A stretch of DNA of 64,000 bases from assembly GCA_024640565.1 (NCBI GenBank), contig JAHEET010000005.1, positions 62,001 through 126,000 on the forward strand. Direction: 5' to 3'. Numbering within the stretch: the first letter of the stretch is position 1; each line of letters starts with the position of its first letter. Position numbers and translations under genes: made by a program. The notes below the pieces were generated by a model that saw nothing but the letters and a program-made list of their open reading frames with translations, had not been told where the DNA came from and made no database searches. Shown piece after piece: positions 1 through 11,703 of this stretch. This stretch comes from Flavobacteriaceae bacterium (GTDB taxonomy: Bacteria > Bacteroidota > Bacteroidia > Flavobacteriales > Flavobacteriaceae).

Positions 1-1719
1 TTGTTTGACCAAATTCCGTTGGATAAGATGTCGGTTTCCATGACCATGAACGGCGCTGTACTGCCAATTTTAGCCTTTTACATAGTGGCAGCACAGGAAC
101 AAGGGGTTGCCTTGGACCAACTTTCAGGCACCATTCAAAATGATATTTTAAAGGAGTTTATGGTGCGAAACACCTACATCTACCCTCCTACACCTTCGAT
201 GAAAATTATTGCTGATATTTTTAAATATACCAGCAAAAAAATGCCGAAATACAATTCAATTTCCATTTCTGGCTACCACATGCAAGAAGCGGGTGCTACC
301 CAAGAAATAGAACTTGCTTATACCTTAGCGGATGGGTTGGAATACCTTCGAAAAGGGATAGAAGCAGGTATGGACATAGATGCTTTTGCTCCCAGATTGT
401 CTTTCTTTTGGGCCATTGGCATGGACCATTTTAAAGAAATTGCCAAGTTGAGAGCGGGTAGAATGTTGTGGGCCAAAATCGTCAAAAAATTCAACCCAAA
501 AAATCAGAAATCTTTTGCCTTGAGAACGCATTGCCAAACCAGTGGTTGGAGCTTAACAGCCCAAGATCCGTTTAACAATGTTTCCAGAACGGCTATTGAA
601 GCCATGGCGGCCGTTTTTGGGGGTACCCAAAGTTTGCATACCAATGCCTTGGATGAAGCCATTGCGTTGCCCACGGAGTTCTCTGCTAGAATTGCCAGAA
701 ACACACAAATTTATTTACAAGAAGAAACCGCCGTTACCAAAACAGTAGATCCCTGGGCAGGGAGTTACCGCATGGAGCAACTGACAGAAGAAATTGCTCA
801 CAATGCGTGGCAGTTAATTGAAGAGGTGGAGGCTTTGGGAGGCATGACCAATGCCATTGAAAAGGGCATTCCAAAAATGCGGATTGAGGAGGCTGCTGCA
901 AAAAAGCAAGCAAGAATTGACAGCGGAACGGATGTGATTGTGGGCGTCAACAAATATCCTTTGAAGCAGGAAGATCCGTTGCACATTTTGGAGGTAGACA
1001 ATGCGGCCGTTCGGACGGCGCAACTAAGAAGATTGGAAGTTTTAAAAAAGACACGAAATACAGCAGCAGTTCAAAAATCTTTATTACATTTAACGAAGGC
1101 AGCGAAAGCAGGTACCGAAAACTTGTTGGAATTGGCAGTAGTAGCAGCAGAAAACCGAGCTACTTTGGGCGAAATTTCCAAGGCGTTGGAAGATGTTTTT
1201 GGCCGTCACAAAGCGGTTCATAAAACCATCTCTGGCGTGTATAGTAAAGAAATAAAAGAAGATCCCTTGTTTAAAGAAGCAGCATTACTAGCAAATCAAT
1301 TTGCCCAATTGGAGGGCAGGCGTCCAAGAATCATGATCGCAAAACTAGGACAAGATGGACATGATAGAGGTGCCAAAGTGGTGGCTTCTGGCTATGCCGA
1401 TTTGGGCTTTGATGTAGACATTGGTCCGTTGTTTCAAACTCCGCAAGAGGCTGCCAGACAAGCCGTTGAAAATGATGTGCATATTTTAGGAATTTCTTCG
1501 TTGGCCGCAGGACACAAAACCTTGGTCCCGCAAGTGATTGCAGCTTTAAAGGCTTATGGTAGAGCGGATATTATGGTAATTGTAGGGGGCGTGATTCCGC
1601 CACAAGATTATCAATTTTTATTTGATACAGAGGCTGTGGGTATTTTTGGCCCTGGCACAAAAATAGCTCAAGCCGCCATTGACCTACTACGCATTTTAAT
1701 TGATAGTATTCAGGAATAA
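1..1719 (+). CDS. methylmalonyl-CoA mutase, large (B12-binding) subunit, 5' end outside window
   Basis: Catalyses the B12-dependent interconversion of succinyl-CoA and methylmalonyl-CoA in the cytoplasm, linking propionyl-CoA metabolism to the TCA cycle. The reading frame is already open at base 1 and begins in the middle of the substrate-binding barrel ([13 protein letters not shown]), so I estimate about 140 N-terminal residues lie before the window; the TTG at base 1 is not a real start. The C-terminal cobalamin domain is complete: the DGHDRG box at local residues 452-457 holds the His that coordinates cobalt, followed by GISSLAAGH and IVGGVIPP. The small subunit gene would be expected just upstream. 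The stop is followed almost directly by a gspF relic, so the 3' flank has been rearranged. Confidence 0.95.
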   Translation: MFDQIPLDKMSVSMTMNGAVLPILAFYIVAAQEQGVALDQLSGTIQNDILKEFMVRNTYIYPPTPSMKIIADIFKYTSKKMPKYNSISISGYHMQEAGATQEIELAYTLADGLEYLRKGIEAGMDIDAFAPRLSFFWAIGMDHFKEIAKLRAGRMLWAKIVKKFNPKNQKSFALRTHCQTSGWSLTAQDPFNNVSRTAIEAMAAVFGGTQSLHTNALDEAIALPTEFSARIARNTQIYLQEETAVTKTVDPWAGSYRMEQLTEEIAHNAWQLIEEVEALGGMTNAIEKGIPKMRIEEAAAKKQARIDSGTDVIVGVNKYPLKQEDPLHILEVDNAAVRTAQLRRLEVLKKTRNTAAVQKSLLHLTKAAKAGTENLLELAVVAAENRATLGEISKALEDVFGRHKAVHKTISGVYSKEIKEDPLFKEAALLANQFAQLEGRRPRIMIAKLGQDGHDRGAKVVASGYADLGFDVDIGPLFQTPQEAARQAVENDVHILGISSLAAGHKTLVPQVIAALKAYGRADIMVIVGGVIPPQDYQFLFDTEAVGIFGPGTKIAQAAIDLLRILIDSIQE

Positions 1720-1721
1720 AC

Positions 1722-1888
1722 CCTTCATCACCAACACCCAGCTTTGTCCTGAAGAAATTGAATACAAATCGAAAATGATTGCTGCCATTATCGAGCCCAT
1801 TATAATTTTGATCCTAGGCGCTATTGTTGCGGTGATCTTAATTGCCATGTACTTGCCAATGTTTAAATTGAGTACGGTAATTTCTTAA
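1722..1888 (+). pseudogene. C-terminal relic of a GspF/PilC-type inner-membrane protein
   Basis: Directly after the mutase stop, an open stretch in another frame encodes about 50 residues that look like the end of a type II secretion/type IV pilus platform protein: EEIEYKSKMIAAIIEP, a hydrophobic segment, then IAMYLPMFKLSTVIS and a stop. The EP followed by a membrane helix and AMYLPMF is typical of the GspF C-terminus. Nothing upstream supplies the other roughly 350 residues of the family; the mutase gene occupies that space. I read it as the remnant of a deletion that removed most of a gspF gene. No start codon or promoter is needed for this reading, and I see no relic of the neighbouring gspE or gspG genes. 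Confidence 0.72.
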
Positions 1889-1986
1889 TCAATTTTTGAA
1901 ATGACGAAAATGGAAGTAGCCCAAACAATAAAGACCCTAAATAATGCGAACCATTTGGGATATTTTACTTGTTGTATCTCAGCAGA

Positions 1987-2298
1987 CTATGCTTGTCCTG
2001 TGGGGCCAAAATTCATGGGAATTGGAGGCTGTTCTGCATCTTTTATTTCACCATGAGCACTTTCAAACTTTCTCACATTGTCTGCCAATGCTTTTGTTAA
2101 TCTTTTGGCGTGCTGGGGTGTTAAAATAATTCTTGACTTCACTTTTGCTTTGGGAACTCCAGGCATAATATTGATAAAATCTACAATAAACTCTGACATC
2201 GAGTGATTGATAATTGCCAAGTTTGAATAGGTTCCTTCGGCAATCTCTTGATCCAATTCAATATTTAACTGTCCGTCTTTATTTTTATTTTCTTCCAT
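1987..2298 (-). CDS. DUF3467 domain protein
   Basis: A small cytoplasmic protein (103 residues from the ATG at 2298) of the DUF3467 family, which is conserved in Bacteroidota and often sits near rpoC there; its function is unknown. Visible family features are the ELDQEIAEGTYSNLAIINHS block, the FIIDF-like FIVDFINIMPG block, RIILTPQHAKRL and the ending PIPMNFGPTGQ. A TTG five codons upstream (2313) would add GKQH, but the ATG gives the family's usual start (MEENKNK). It lies downstream of rpoC on the same strand, separated by the rpoC terminator, so it is probably transcribed separately. A weak TACATTTA box (plus 2335-2342) could be its promoter. Confidence 0.85.
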   Translation of the reverse strand: MEENKNKDGQLNIELDQEIAEGTYSNLAIINHSMSEFIVDFINIMPGVPKAKVKSRIILTPQHAKRLTKALADNVRKFESAHGEIKDAEQPPIPMNFGPTGQA

Positions 2299-2343
2299 AT
2301 GTTGTTTTCCCAAATGGGGGTATTAATTTGCTATTAAATGTAT

Positions 2344-2397
2344 AAAAAAAAGTTGAATTGCGTCCTGTAATAAATTACAATAAACAATTCAACTTTT
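2344..2397 (-). terminator. intrinsic terminator after rpoC
   Basis: In minus-strand orientation, AAAAGTTGAATTG (2397-2385) pairs perfectly with CAATTCAACTTTT, a 13-bp stem, and runs into eight T residues. It lies 28 bp past the rpoC stop and closes the ribosomal-protein/RNA polymerase transcript. The loop is long (about 24 nt) and contains a second inverted repeat, TGTAATTTATTACA. Confidence 0.85.
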
Positions 2398-2424
2398 AAA
2401 ATTTATAGGCTGTAAAGAGAAATA

Positions 2425-5400
2425 CTAGAAGCTTTCTTCGATTTCATCTTTTGGACCTACCAAAATATGATCGTATTTTCTCATACCTGTTCCTGCTGGT
2501 ATTCGCTTACCAACAATTACATTCTCTTTCAAGCCTTCTAGAGTATCTACTTTACCGTTTACAGCTGCTTCGTTTAACACTTTGGTTGTTTCCTGGAAGG
2601 AAGCCGCAGATATAAATGATTTGGTTTGTAAAGAAGCTCTGGTAATACCTTGTAACACCTGCTCTGCAGTTGCTGGTCTTGCATCTCTTGCTGCTACCAA
2701 GTTGAGATCATTTCTCCTTAATAAAGAATTTTCATCTCTTAATTGACGTGCAGTAATGATTTGACCCGCTACTAAGTTCTCTGAATCTCCAGCACTTTCA
2801 ACAACTTTCATTCCGTAAATAGCGTCATTGTCTTTGATAAAGTCAATTTTATGAATCAATTGATTCTCTAAGAATAGTGTATCTCCAGAATCTATAATCT
2901 TCACTTTACGCATCATTTGACGTACGACAACTTCGAAATGCTTGTCATTAATTTTCACACCTTGCAAACGATACACCTCTTGTATTTCATTTACCAAGTA
3001 TTCTTGTACTGCAGAAGGCCCTTTAATTCTTAAAATATCTGAAGGAGTGGTTGCTCCGTCGGATAATGGCATACCTGCTTTGATAAAATCGTTTTCTTGA
3101 ACTAAAATTTGGTTGGATAATTTTACAAGGTACTTTTTAATATCTCCTGTTTTGGATTCAACGATAATTTCTCGGTTACCACGCTTAATTTTACCAAAAG
3201 AAACCACACCATCAATTTCTGATACTACAGAAGGGTTGGATGGGTTACGTGCTTCAAACAATTCGGTTACTCGTGGTAAACCTCCAGTAATATCACCTGC
3301 TTTACCAGACTTACGAGGTATTTTTACCAACGTGTGACCGGCAGCAACTTTATCTCCATCACTTACCATTAAGTGGGCACCTACTGGTAAACTGTAGGAA
3401 CGCAATGCATTACCGTCTTTATCTTCAATGATTAAAGAAGCGATAATTTTCTTGTTCTTAGAGTCTGTCATTACTTTCTCTTGGAAACCGGTTTGTTCGT
3501 CAATTTCAACCGTGTAATTAACACCTTGTTCTAAATTGTCAAACTTAACTTTTCCTTCAAATTCTGAAACAATAACTCCATTAAATGGATCCCATTGACA
3601 AATGACATCTCCTTTTTTGATTGTTTTTCTATTTTTATCGAAGATGTAAGAACCATAAGGAATAATGTTTGTACTTAATGTAATTCCAGTCTTCTTATCA
3701 GTCACTTTAATTTCTGCTGTTCTCGAAATTACAATCTCTACTTCATTACCGTCATTATCTTTTCCATTAACAGTTCGTAAATCTTCAATGGTAACTTTTC
3801 CATCAAATTTTGCTGTCAACTTGTTGTCTTCTGAAATATTTCCGGCAACCCCACCTACGTGGAATGTTCGCAATGTTAATTGCGTTCCTGGTTCTCCAAT
3901 AGATTGTGCTGCAATAACTCCCACTGCTTCTCCAATTTGTACTTTACTACGGGTAGATAAGCTCTGTCCGTAACATTTTGCACAAATTCCCTTTGGAGAT
4001 TCACAGGTTAATGCAGATCTAACTTCAACTCTATCTATACCTGCTGCTTGAATTGCATCAGCTATTTTAATAGTGATCGATTCTCCTGCTGCAACCAATA
4101 ATTCATCTTCTGAGTTCGGTGCAAATACATCTTGTAAAGAAACACGTCCTTCAATTCTGTCCGATAAAGATTCTACAATCTCATCATTTTTCTTTAAAGG
4201 CATTACTTCCAATCCTCTTAGTGTACCACAGTCTTCTTCGTTTACAATTACATCCTGTGAAACATCTACCAATCGACGTGTTAAGTAACCCGCATCTGCT
4301 GTTTTTAAAGCGGTATCTGCCAATCCTTTACGAGCACCGTGTGTAGATATAAAGTATTCATGAATCGATAATCCTTCCTTAAAGTTGGAAAGAATTGGAT
4401 TTTCAATAATTTCACCACCACCTGCAGTCGATTTTTTAGGCTTTGCCATTAATCCACGCATACCGGTTAACTGACGAATCTGTTCTTTAGATCCACGGGC
4501 TCCAGAATCAAGCATCATGTATACCGAGTTGAATCCTTGTTGATCTTCACGCAAACGTTTCATAGACAGCTCCGTTAGATCGTTATTGGTTCTACCCCAA
4601 ATATCAATTACCTGATTATAACGCTCTTTTTGAGTTAACATTCCCATGTTATAGTTCGAGATAATTACATCCACTTCTGAATTCGCTTCAGCAATCATTC
4701 CTATTTTTTCTTTTGGAATAATAATATCTCCTAAACTGAATGACAATCCACCTTGGAAGGCAAATTTATATCCCATGTTTTTTATCTCGTCTAAGAAATT
4801 ACCCGTTGTAGGGATGTCAGTCGCTTTTAAAACACCACCGATAATTCCTCTTAAGTTTTTCTTAGTCAATACTTCATTGATATATCCAGCAGCTGGAGGA
4901 ACTACTTCATTAAATAAAACTCTACCAACCGTAGTTGCTATAATTTTAGTTACTTGTGCGCCGTTTTCATCAACATCTTGAGTTCTTACTTTAATACCAG
5001 CATTTAAGTCTACCTTTTCTTCGTTAAAGGCGATCGTTACTTCTTCTGGTGAATAGAACGTTAAGCCTTCTCCTTTAATAGGTACTTCTGGAGTAGAAAT
5101 TCTTTCTTTTGTCATGTAGTACAAACCAAGTACCATATCCTGAGAAGGTACCGTAACGGGTGCACCATTGGCTGGATTTAGGATATTGTGAGACGCTAAC
5201 ATTAATATTTGCGCTTCTAAGATCGCTTCTGGCCCTAATGGTAAATGCACCGCCATTTGATCTCCATCAAAATCTGCATTAAATGCAGAACATGCTAATG
5301 GGTGCAATTGGATTGCTTTTCCTTCAATTAATTTGGGTTGAAAAGCTTGGATCCCTAGTCTGTGTAAAGTAGGGGCTCTGTTTAATAAAACAGGGTGTCC

Positions 5401-6702
5401 TTTGATTACGTTTTCTAAAATATCCCAAACAACTGGTTCTTTTCTGTCTATAATTTTTTTGGCAGATTTTACAGTTTTCACAATTCCTCTTTCAATCAAC
5501 TTACGGATTACAAAAGGTTTGTAAAGTTCGGCGGCCATGTCCTTAGGAATACCACATTCTGACAATCTTAATTCCGGTCCAACAACAATTACAGAACGTG
5601 CAGAATAATCAACACGCTTTCCAAGTAAATTTTGACGGAAACGTCCTTGTTTTCCTTTCAATGAATCTGATAAAGACTTTAGTGGTCTGTTAGATTCTGT
5701 TTTTACGGCAGATGATTTACGTGTATTGTCAAACAAAGAATCTACAGATTCTTGTAACATACGCTTCTCATTACGTAAAATAACCTCCGGCGCTTTTATC
5801 TCAACCAATCGTTTTAAACGATTGTTTCTAATAATAACTCTTCGGTATAAATCATTTAAATCTGACGTTGCAAAACGTCCTCCATCTAGAGGAACTAATG
5901 GTCGTAATTCTGGTGGTATTACCGGAACTACCTTCATAATCATCCACTCTGGATTGTTTTCTCTATTTTTTTGTGAGTCTTTAAAGGCTTCAACAACATT
6001 TAAACGCTTGAGCGCTTCTGTTTTTCTTTGTTTAGAAGTTTCTGTATTGGCTTTGTGTCTTAATTCAAAAGACAAGGCTTCTAAATCGATACGTGCCAGT
6101 AAGTCAATTAAACATTCAGCGCCCATTTTTGCGATAAACTTGTTAGGGTCTGCGTCTTCTAAATATTGGTTTTCTGCTGGAATTTCTTCTAAAATATCTA
6201 AATATTCTTCTTCTGTTAAGAAGTCCATTTTTTGTAAAGATGCTCCTTCCGCATTTTTTGCAATACCGGGTTGTATAACGACATATCTTTCGTAATAGAT
6301 AATCATGTCTAACTTCTTAGATGGTAACCCTAAAAGGTATCCCATTTTGTTAGGCAATGATCTAAAATACCAAATGTGTGCTACGGGCACTACCAAGTTA
6401 ATGTGACCTACGCGATCTCTACGAACTTTCTTTTCGGTAACTTCTACACCACATCGGTCACAAACGATTCCTTTATAACGGATTCTTTTGTATTTTCCAC
6501 AAGCACATTCATAATCCTTTACAGGACCAAAAATACGCTCACAAAACAAACCGTCTCTCTCTGGTTTGTGGGTGCGGTAATTGATTGTTTCTGGTTTTAA
6601 AACTTCACCTTTGGAGATCTCTAAAATAGACTCTGGTGAGGACAAACCAATGGAGATATTATTAAACTTTTTTACAGTGTACTTCTCGTGTTTTCTTGCC
6701 AT
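2425..6702 (-). CDS. rpoC: DNA-directed RNA polymerase beta' subunit
   Basis: The largest RNA polymerase subunit, carrying the active site for transcription. At 1425 residues it has the usual flavobacterial length. The zinc ribbon near the N-terminus is C66-x-C68...C81-x2-C84; the catalytic magnesium loop NADFDGDQ is at residues 475-482, with Asp477, 479 and 481; a second zinc cluster ([11 protein letters not shown]) lies near residue 900. The trigger-loop/bridge region follows with [13 protein letters not shown]. It is the last gene of the rplK-rplA-rplJ-rplL-rpoB-rpoC series, 103 bp after rpoB, and ends in a strong terminator. No truncation or odd residue was noticed. Confidence 0.99.
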   Translation of the reverse strand: MARKHEKYTVKKFNNISIGLSSPESILEISKGEVLKPETINYRTHKPERDGLFCERIFGPVKDYECACGKYKRIRYKGIVCDRCGVEVTEKKVRRDRVGHINLVVPVAHIWYFRSLPNKMGYLLGLPSKKLDMIIYYERYVVIQPGIAKNAEGASLQKMDFLTEEEYLDILEEIPAENQYLEDADPNKFIAKMGAECLIDLLARIDLEALSFELRHKANTETSKQRKTEALKRLNVVEAFKDSQKNRENNPEWMIMKVVPVIPPELRPLVPLDGGRFATSDLNDLYRRVIIRNNRLKRLVEIKAPEVILRNEKRMLQESVDSLFDNTRKSSAVKTESNRPLKSLSDSLKGKQGRFRQNLLGKRVDYSARSVIVVGPELRLSECGIPKDMAAELYKPFVIRKLIERGIVKTVKSAKKIIDRKEPVVWDILENVIKGHPVLLNRAPTLHRLGIQAFQPKLIEGKAIQLHPLACSAFNADFDGDQMAVHLPLGPEAILEAQILMLASHNILNPANGAPVTVPSQDMVLGLYYMTKERISTPEVPIKGEGLTFYSPEEVTIAFNEEKVDLNAGIKVRTQDVDENGAQVTKIIATTVGRVLFNEVVPPAAGYINEVLTKKNLRGIIGGVLKATDIPTTGNFLDEIKNMGYKFAFQGGLSFSLGDIIIPKEKIGMIAEANSEVDVIISNYNMGMLTQKERYNQVIDIWGRTNNDLTELSMKRLREDQQGFNSVYMMLDSGARGSKEQIRQLTGMRGLMAKPKKSTAGGGEIIENPILSNFKEGLSIHEYFISTHGARKGLADTALKTADAGYLTRRLVDVSQDVIVNEEDCGTLRGLEVMPLKKNDEIVESLSDRIEGRVSLQDVFAPNSEDELLVAAGESITIKIADAIQAAGIDRVEVRSALTCESPKGICAKCYGQSLSTRSKVQIGEAVGVIAAQSIGEPGTQLTLRTFHVGGVAGNISEDNKLTAKFDGKVTIEDLRTVNGKDNDGNEVEIVISRTAEIKVTDKKTGITLSTNIIPYGSYIFDKNRKTIKKGDVICQWDPFNGVIVSEFEGKVKFDNLEQGVNYTVEIDEQTGFQEKVMTDSKNKKIIASLIIEDKDGNALRSYSLPVGAHLMVSDGDKVAAGHTLVKIPRKSGKAGDITGGLPRVTELFEARNPSNPSVVSEIDGVVSFGKIKRGNREIIVESKTGDIKKYLVKLSNQILVQENDFIKAGMPLSDGATTPSDILRIKGPSAVQEYLVNEIQEVYRLQGVKINDKHFEVVVRQMMRKVKIIDSGDTLFLENQLIHKIDFIKDNDAIYGMKVVESAGDSENLVAGQIITARQLRDENSLLRRNDLNLVAARDARPATAEQVLQGITRASLQTKSFISAASFQETTKVLNEAAVNGKVDTLEGLKENVIVGKRIPAGTGMRKYDHILVGPKDEIEESF

Positions 6703-6734
6703 GGTAATGGATTCGAATTAAAATTGTAAAAATG

Positions 6735-6747
6735 GTCTCAATGAGAC
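6735..6747 (-). promoter_or_regulatory. small hairpin in the rpoB-rpoC spacer
   Basis: GTCTC and GAGAC flank a 3-nt loop in the 103-bp spacer between rpoB and rpoC. In the transcribed direction it is followed by CATTTTTAC, too few T residues for a good terminator. It may be an RNA processing or stability element, or nothing. Confidence 0.3.
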
Positions 6748-6805
6748 TTATTAATATATGATGAATAGAAGCTGATATGCATCAACTCCTATCATCAATT
6801 TGTTG

Positions 6806-9800
6806 CTATTCTTCTAATCTAACGTCTAATCCTAAACCTTTCAGTTCGTGCATTAATACATTAAATGATTCTGGTAAACCTGGTTCTGGCATCGCTTCCC
6901 CTTTTACAATACTTTCGTATGTTTTGGCGCGTCCCATCACATCATCCGATTTTACTGTTAAGATTTCTCTTAAGATACTAGAAGCTCCATATGCCTCTAA
7001 AGCCCATACTTCCATCTCTCCAAAACGCTGACCTCCAAATTGAGCTTTACCTCCTAATGGTTGTTGTGTAATTAATGAGTAAGGTCCGATAGAACGTGCG
7101 TGCATCTTATCTTCAATCATGTGTCCTAACTTAATCATATAAATGATTCCAACCGTTGCTGGTTGATCGAAACGTTTTCCTGTTCCACCATCATATAAAT
7201 AGGTATGTCCAAATCTAGGTACACCTGCTGTGTCTGTAATGGTATTGATTTGTTCTAAAGATGCTCCGTCAAAAATTGGCGTTGCATAAGTAGTTCCTAA
7301 TTTTTGACCAGCCCAACCAAGGACCGTTTCATAAATTTGACCAATATTCATACGAGAAGGTACCCCTAATGGATTTAAAACGATATCTACCGGTGTTCCG
7401 TCTTCTAAGAAAGGCATGTCTTCTGCTCTTACAATACGAGCTACAATACCTTTGTTTCCGTGACGTCCCGCCATTTTATCACCTACTTTCAACTTTCGTT
7501 TTTTGGCAATATAGACTTTCGCTAATTTTAAGATTCCTGCAGGCAACTCATCTCCTACAGAAATTGTAAATTTCTGACGACGCAAGCTACCTTGTAGATC
7601 ATTTACTTTAATTTTATAGTTGTGAACCAATTCACCCACTAAAGCATTTAAAGTATCATCTGTTGTCCAAGATCCTGTTAAATGCACATAATCATCTACG
7701 GAATTTAACATTTTAAGGGTATATTTCTTACCTTTTGGTAATACTTCCTCTCCTAAATCGTTAAAAACTCCTTGTGAAGTTTTTCCACTGATTAAGCCAA
7801 ATAACTTCTCAATTAAACTATCCTTGAGCGTTTCAAATTTAGAAACAAAAGAAGCCTCTAAAGCAACAACTGCCTCTTTGTCTCTTAATCGTTTGTTTTT
7901 ATCTTTAACAGCTCTTTTAAATAATTTTTTATCAATCACTACACCTCTTAATGATGGAGAGGCCTTTAAAGATGCATCTTTTACATCACCGGCTTTGTCA
8001 CCAAAAATAGCACGTAGTAATTTTTCTTCTGGAGTTGGATCTGATTCTCCTTTCGGTGTAATCTTACCAATAAGGATATCGCCAGGATTTACTTCTGCTC
8101 CAATACGAATCATTCCATTTTCGTCTAAGTCTTTGGTAGCTTCTTCTGAAACGTTCGGAATATCATTCGTCAACTCTTCAGTTCCTAATTTAGTATCTCT
8201 TACGTCTAAAGAATACTCATCAATATGGATGGATGTAAAGATGTCTTCACGAACAACTCTTTCAGAAATTACAATCGCATCCTCAAAGTTATACCCTTTC
8301 CAAGGCATAAAGGCTACTTTCATATTGATTCCTAAGGCGAGTTCTCCTTTTTGTGTTGCATATCCTTCACAAAGAACCTGTCCTTCTTCTACCCGATCTC
8401 CTTTTTGTACAATTGGTTTTAGGTTGATATTGGTTCCTTGATTGGTTTTTCTAAACTTAATTAAGTTGTAAGACTTCTCATCAGATTCAAAACTAACCAG
8501 TTTTTCCTCATCGGTTCTATCATACTTAATTTTAATTACGTTTGCATCTACATATTCTACTACACCGCTTCCTTCTGCATTGATTAAGATTCTAGAGTCT
8601 TTGGCAACTCTTCTTTCTAAACCTGTACCAACAATGGGTGCTTGTGGACGTAATAATGGAACTGCTTGACGCATCATGTTCGATCCCATCAATGCACGGT
8701 TGGCATCATCATGTTCTAGGAACGGAATTAAAGATGCTGAAATCGAGGCAATTTGGTTGGGTGCCACGTCCATATAGTCTAATTCACTTGGTGAAACTAC
8801 TGGGAAATCTCCTCCTTCTCGAGAAATAACACGATCTCCTTGTAAAAAACCTTTTGCGTCTACCTCAGTATTAGATTGGGCAAACTTCATGCCTTCTTCC
8901 TCTTCTGCACTTAAATAAATATGCTTGTGTTCTAAATCTAGACTTCCTTTGTCTACCTTAATATAAGGCGTTTCTATAAATCCTAAATTGTTCACTTTTG
9001 CAAAAACTGAAAGGGAAGAAATCAAACCAATGTTTGGTCCCTCTGGAGTTTCAATTGGACAAAGACGACCGTAGTGGGTATAGTGAACGTCACGTACCTC
9101 AAAACCAGCTCTTTCTCTCGATAAACCACCAGGTCCAAGTGCAGACAAACGACGCTTGTGCGTAATTTCTGCCAATGGATTTGTTTGGTCCATGAATTGA
9201 GACAACTGGTTGGTTCCAAAGAATGAATTAATGACCGAAGAAAGTGTCTTCGCATTAATTAAATCAATCGGAGTAAAAACCTCATTGTCACGTACATTCA
9301 TACGCTCACGGATGGTTCTAGCCATACGCGCCAAACCAACACCAAATTGTTGTGCCAATTGTTCTCCAACGGTTCTTACACGACGGTTTGATAAGTGATC
9401 AATATCATCAACTTCAGCTTTCGAATTAATCAATTCAATCAAATACTTGATAATGGTAATGATATCAAGTTTTGTTAAAACTTTATGAGTGATGGGTTCG
9501 TCTAAACCTAACTTAATATTCATTCTAAAACGACCAACTTCACCAAGATTGTAACGTTGTTCCGAAAAGAATAATTTGTCTATAATACCTCTTGCCGTTT
9601 CTTCATCTGGCGGTTCAGCATTACGTAATTGTCTATAAATGTGTTCTACAGCTTCTTTTTCAGAATTTGTAGGATCTTTTTGTAATGTGTTGTGAATAAT
9701 TGAATAATCTGCGTGCAAATTATCTTGTTTGTGCAACAAGACTGTTTTGGCACCCGCTTCAATTATTTCTTCAATATGTTCTTTTTCTAGAACCGTATCT

Positions 9801-10618
9801 CTGTCCAAAATAATTTCGTTTCTTTCAATGGATACAACTTCTCCGGTATCTTCATCAACGAAATCTTCATGCCAAGTTTTTAAAACTCGGGCTGCCAACT
9901 TACGTCCTAGTACTTTTTTAAGTCCAGCTTTGGAAACTTTCACTTCTTCAGCTAAATTAAAAATCTCTAAAATATCTTTATCTCTTTCAAAACCAATAGC
10001 TCTGAATAAAGTGGTTACTGGTAATTTTTTCTTTCTATCAATATAAGCGTACATCACTTGATTGATATCAGTTGCAAATTCAATCCAAGAACCTTTGAAA
10101 GGAATTACTCTTGCAGAATATAATTTTGTCCCGTTTGCATGGAAAGATTGTCCAAAAAATACCCCTGGAGATCGATGCAATTGTGATACAACAACACGCT
10201 CTGCACCATTGATTACGAAAGTACCCGAGTTGGTCATGTAAGGAATAGTCCCTAAATAAACATCTTGAACAATCGTTTCGAAATCTTCGTGCTCAGGGTC
10301 TGTACAGAAAAGCTTTAAACGAGCTTTTAAAGGAACACTATGTGTTAAACCTCTTTCTATACATTCTTGAATACTATATCTTGGGGGGTCTACAAAATAA
10401 TCTAAAAATTCTAATACAAATTGATTTCTAGTATCTGTAATTGGGAAATTATCCATGAAGGTTTTGTACAAACCTTCTTCTCCTCTTTCTTCTGCTTTAG
10501 TTTGTAACTGGAAAAAGTCTTGAAATGACTTTACCTGAATATCCAAAAAATCTGGATAATCTGTACCTAATTTCGATGTTGAGAAGTTGATTCTTTCAGT
10601 GGTGTTTTTCGTTGCCAA
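6806..10618 (-). CDS. rpoB: DNA-directed RNA polymerase beta subunit
   Basis: The second large RNA polymerase subunit, forming the catalytic cleft with beta' and the site where rifampicin binds. The 1270 residues are full length for the phylum. Diagnostic blocks include the rifampicin region ([19 protein letters not shown], then [17 protein letters not shown]), the active-site stretch NALVAFMPW-like [18 protein letters not shown], and the C-terminal [20 protein letters not shown] that contacts beta'. In the rifampicin region the residues look like wild type (Q, D, H, R, S in the usual places), so no resistance change is evident. It precedes rpoC and follows rplL across a spacer with two hairpins. 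Confidence 0.99.
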   Translation of the reverse strand: MATKNTTERINFSTSKLGTDYPDFLDIQVKSFQDFFQLQTKAEERGEEGLYKTFMDNFPITDTRNQFVLEFLDYFVDPPRYSIQECIERGLTHSVPLKARLKLFCTDPEHEDFETIVQDVYLGTIPYMTNSGTFVINGAERVVVSQLHRSPGVFFGQSFHANGTKLYSARVIPFKGSWIEFATDINQVMYAYIDRKKKLPVTTLFRAIGFERDKDILEIFNLAEEVKVSKAGLKKVLGRKLAARVLKTWHEDFVDEDTGEVVSIERNEIILDRDTVLEKEHIEEIIEAGAKTVLLHKQDNLHADYSIIHNTLQKDPTNSEKEAVEHIYRQLRNAEPPDEETARGIIDKLFFSEQRYNLGEVGRFRMNIKLGLDEPITHKVLTKLDIITIIKYLIELINSKAEVDDIDHLSNRRVRTVGEQLAQQFGVGLARMARTIRERMNVRDNEVFTPIDLINAKTLSSVINSFFGTNQLSQFMDQTNPLAEITHKRRLSALGPGGLSRERAGFEVRDVHYTHYGRLCPIETPEGPNIGLISSLSVFAKVNNLGFIETPYIKVDKGSLDLEHKHIYLSAEEEEGMKFAQSNTEVDAKGFLQGDRVISREGGDFPVVSPSELDYMDVAPNQIASISASLIPFLEHDDANRALMGSNMMRQAVPLLRPQAPIVGTGLERRVAKDSRILINAEGSGVVEYVDANVIKIKYDRTDEEKLVSFESDEKSYNLIKFRKTNQGTNINLKPIVQKGDRVEEGQVLCEGYATQKGELALGINMKVAFMPWKGYNFEDAIVISERVVREDIFTSIHIDEYSLDVRDTKLGTEELTNDIPNVSEEATKDLDENGMIRIGAEVNPGDILIGKITPKGESDPTPEEKLLRAIFGDKAGDVKDASLKASPSLRGVVIDKKLFKRAVKDKNKRLRDKEAVVALEASFVSKFETLKDSLIEKLFGLISGKTSQGVFNDLGEEVLPKGKKYTLKMLNSVDDYVHLTGSWTTDDTLNALVGELVHNYKIKVNDLQGSLRRQKFTISVGDELPAGILKLAKVYIAKKRKLKVGDKMAGRHGNKGIVARIVRAEDMPFLEDGTPVDIVLNPLGVPSRMNIGQIYETVLGWAGQKLGTTYATPIFDGASLEQINTITDTAGVPRFGHTYLYDGGTGKRFDQPATVGIIYMIKLGHMIEDKMHARSIGPYSLITQQPLGGKAQFGGQRFGEMEVWALEAYGASSILREILTVKSDDVMGRAKTYESIVKGEAMPEPGLPESFNVLMHELKGLGLDVRLEE

Positions 10619-10667
10619 AAGAGAATATATTTTTAATTAAAATAAAAAACGAATATATACACAAAAT

Positions 10668-10740
10668 GGTTTAGGACTAAAAACGTGTATTTTTAGTACC
10701 TAAACCTTTATTTGATTTTCCCGAAAAAAAAATCGGGAAA
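10668..10740 (-). promoter_or_regulatory. paired hairpins in the rplL-rpoB spacer (attenuator or processing site)
   Basis: Two strong inverted repeats fill the 127-bp gap between rplL and rpoB. The first in transcript order pairs TTTCCCGA with TCGGGAAA (10740-10717) around a loop of eight U. The second pairs GGTTTAGG(T)ACTAAAAA with TTTTTAGTCCTAAACC (10706-10668) around a 6-nt loop, with a single bulged base. Neither has a clean T-tract after the stem on the minus strand. In Escherichia coli the same spacer holds a partial terminator and an RNase III site that set the ribosomal protein to polymerase ratio; a similar role here is inference. Confidence 0.6.
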
Positions 10741-10745
10741 GGAAC

Positions 10746-11117
10746 TTACTTAAGCTCTACCTCAGCTCCAGCTTCTTCTAAAGATTTTTTAAGACCTTCA
10801 GCCTCATCTTTAGATACACCTTCTTTTACTGCTGCTGGTGCGCTATCAACGATACCTTTCGCTTCTTTCAATCCTAAACCAGTTAATTCTTTAACTAATT
10901 TTACAACTGCTAGTTTAGAACCACCTGCTGCTTTTAAGATTACATCGTATTCAGATTGCTCTTCAGCTGCTTCACCTGCTGCTGCTGGTCCTGCTGCTGC
11001 TGCTACTGCTGCTGCTGGTTCGATACCGTACTCATCTTTTAAAATAGTAGCTAATTCATTAACTTCTTTTACTGTTAAGTTAACTAATTGCTCTGCGAAA
11101 TCTTTTAATTCTGCCAT
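10746..11117 (-). CDS. rplL: 50S ribosomal protein L7/L12 (bL12)
   Basis: The multicopy stalk protein that recruits translation factors to the ribosome. The 123 residues show the N-terminal dimerisation helices (1-30), an alanine/glycine-rich flexible hinge (about 35-52, [15 protein letters not shown]) and the globular C-terminal domain with [20 protein letters not shown], the factor-binding helix pair. It follows rplJ by about 50 bp, as in nearly all bacteria, and precedes the rpoB spacer hairpins. Confidence 0.98.
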   Translation of the reverse strand: MAELKDFAEQLVNLTVKEVNELATILKDEYGIEPAAAVAAAAGPAAAGEAAEEQSEYDVILKAAGGSKLAVVKLVKELTGLGLKEAKGIVDSAPAAVKEGVSKDEAEGLKKSLEEAGAEVELK

Positions 11118-11166
11118 TTTAATTGTTTTTGAAATTTGTTATATAATAGTTTATTTGTGCGCGTAC

Positions 11167-11682
11167 TTATTTTTCAGATAAGGTTGTTAAAATACCTGAA
11201 AGCTTGTTTCCACCCGATTGTAATGCTGAAATAACATTCTTAGCAGGCGATTGTAATAATGTTATAATATCTCCAATAAGTTCTTCTCTTGATTTGATGT
11301 TTACAAGAGCGTCTAATTGATCATCGCCAATATAAACAGACTCTTCTGCGTAAGCACCTTTCAAGAAAGGCTTATCCGATTTTTTTCTAAACTCTTTGAT
11401 TAGTTTTGCGGGTGCATTTGCAGCATCAGCAACTAACATCGATGTATTTCCTTTTAAAACAGATGTTAAGTCTCCGAAATCTTTATCAGAGGCTTCCATT
11501 GCTTTTGCAAGTAGGGTGTTTTTTACAACAGATAATTGAACATTGGCTTTAAAACATGCTCTACGTAAATTAGATGTTGTTGTGGCATCTAATCCTGAAA
11601 TATCTGCTAAATAAATAGTACTTGTATCCGCTAACTCTGCTGTTAAATCTTGAATTACTTGTGATTTTTCCTCTCTAGTCAT
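11167..11682 (-). CDS. rplJ: 50S ribosomal protein L10 (uL10)
   Basis: Forms the base of the ribosomal stalk and anchors L7/L12 dimers through its C-terminal helix. The 171-residue protein begins with the usual MTREEKSQVIQDL helix and contains the VVKNTLLAKA block that contacts 23S rRNA, followed by GNTSMLVADAANAPAKLIKEF. It lies between rplA and rplL in the standard order. In other bacteria L10 with L7/L12 represses translation of its own message; I did not identify such a leader in the 21-bp rplA-rplJ spacer. Confidence 0.98.
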   Translation of the reverse strand: MTREEKSQVIQDLTAELADTSTIYLADISGLDATTTSNLRRACFKANVQLSVVKNTLLAKAMEASDKDFGDLTSVLKGNTSMLVADAANAPAKLIKEFRKKSDKPFLKGAYAEESVYIGDDQLDALVNIKSREELIGDIITLLQSPAKNVISALQSGGNKLSGILTTLSEK

Positions 11683-11703
11683 AATTATAGGTTTTAACTG
11701 CTA

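Noticed and set aside
1901..2055. Short plus-strand frame beginning MTKMEVAQTI after the gspF relic
   Set aside because: Runs into the antisense of DUF3467 and shows no recognised similarity.
5726..6295. 189-codon open frame on the plus strand inside rpoC
   Set aside because: Antisense to a highly conserved coding region, with no family resemblance and biased composition; a shadow frame.
7824..8441. 205-codon open frame antisense to rpoB
   Set aside because: Serine-rich product typical of reverse-frame shadows; rpoB is certain.
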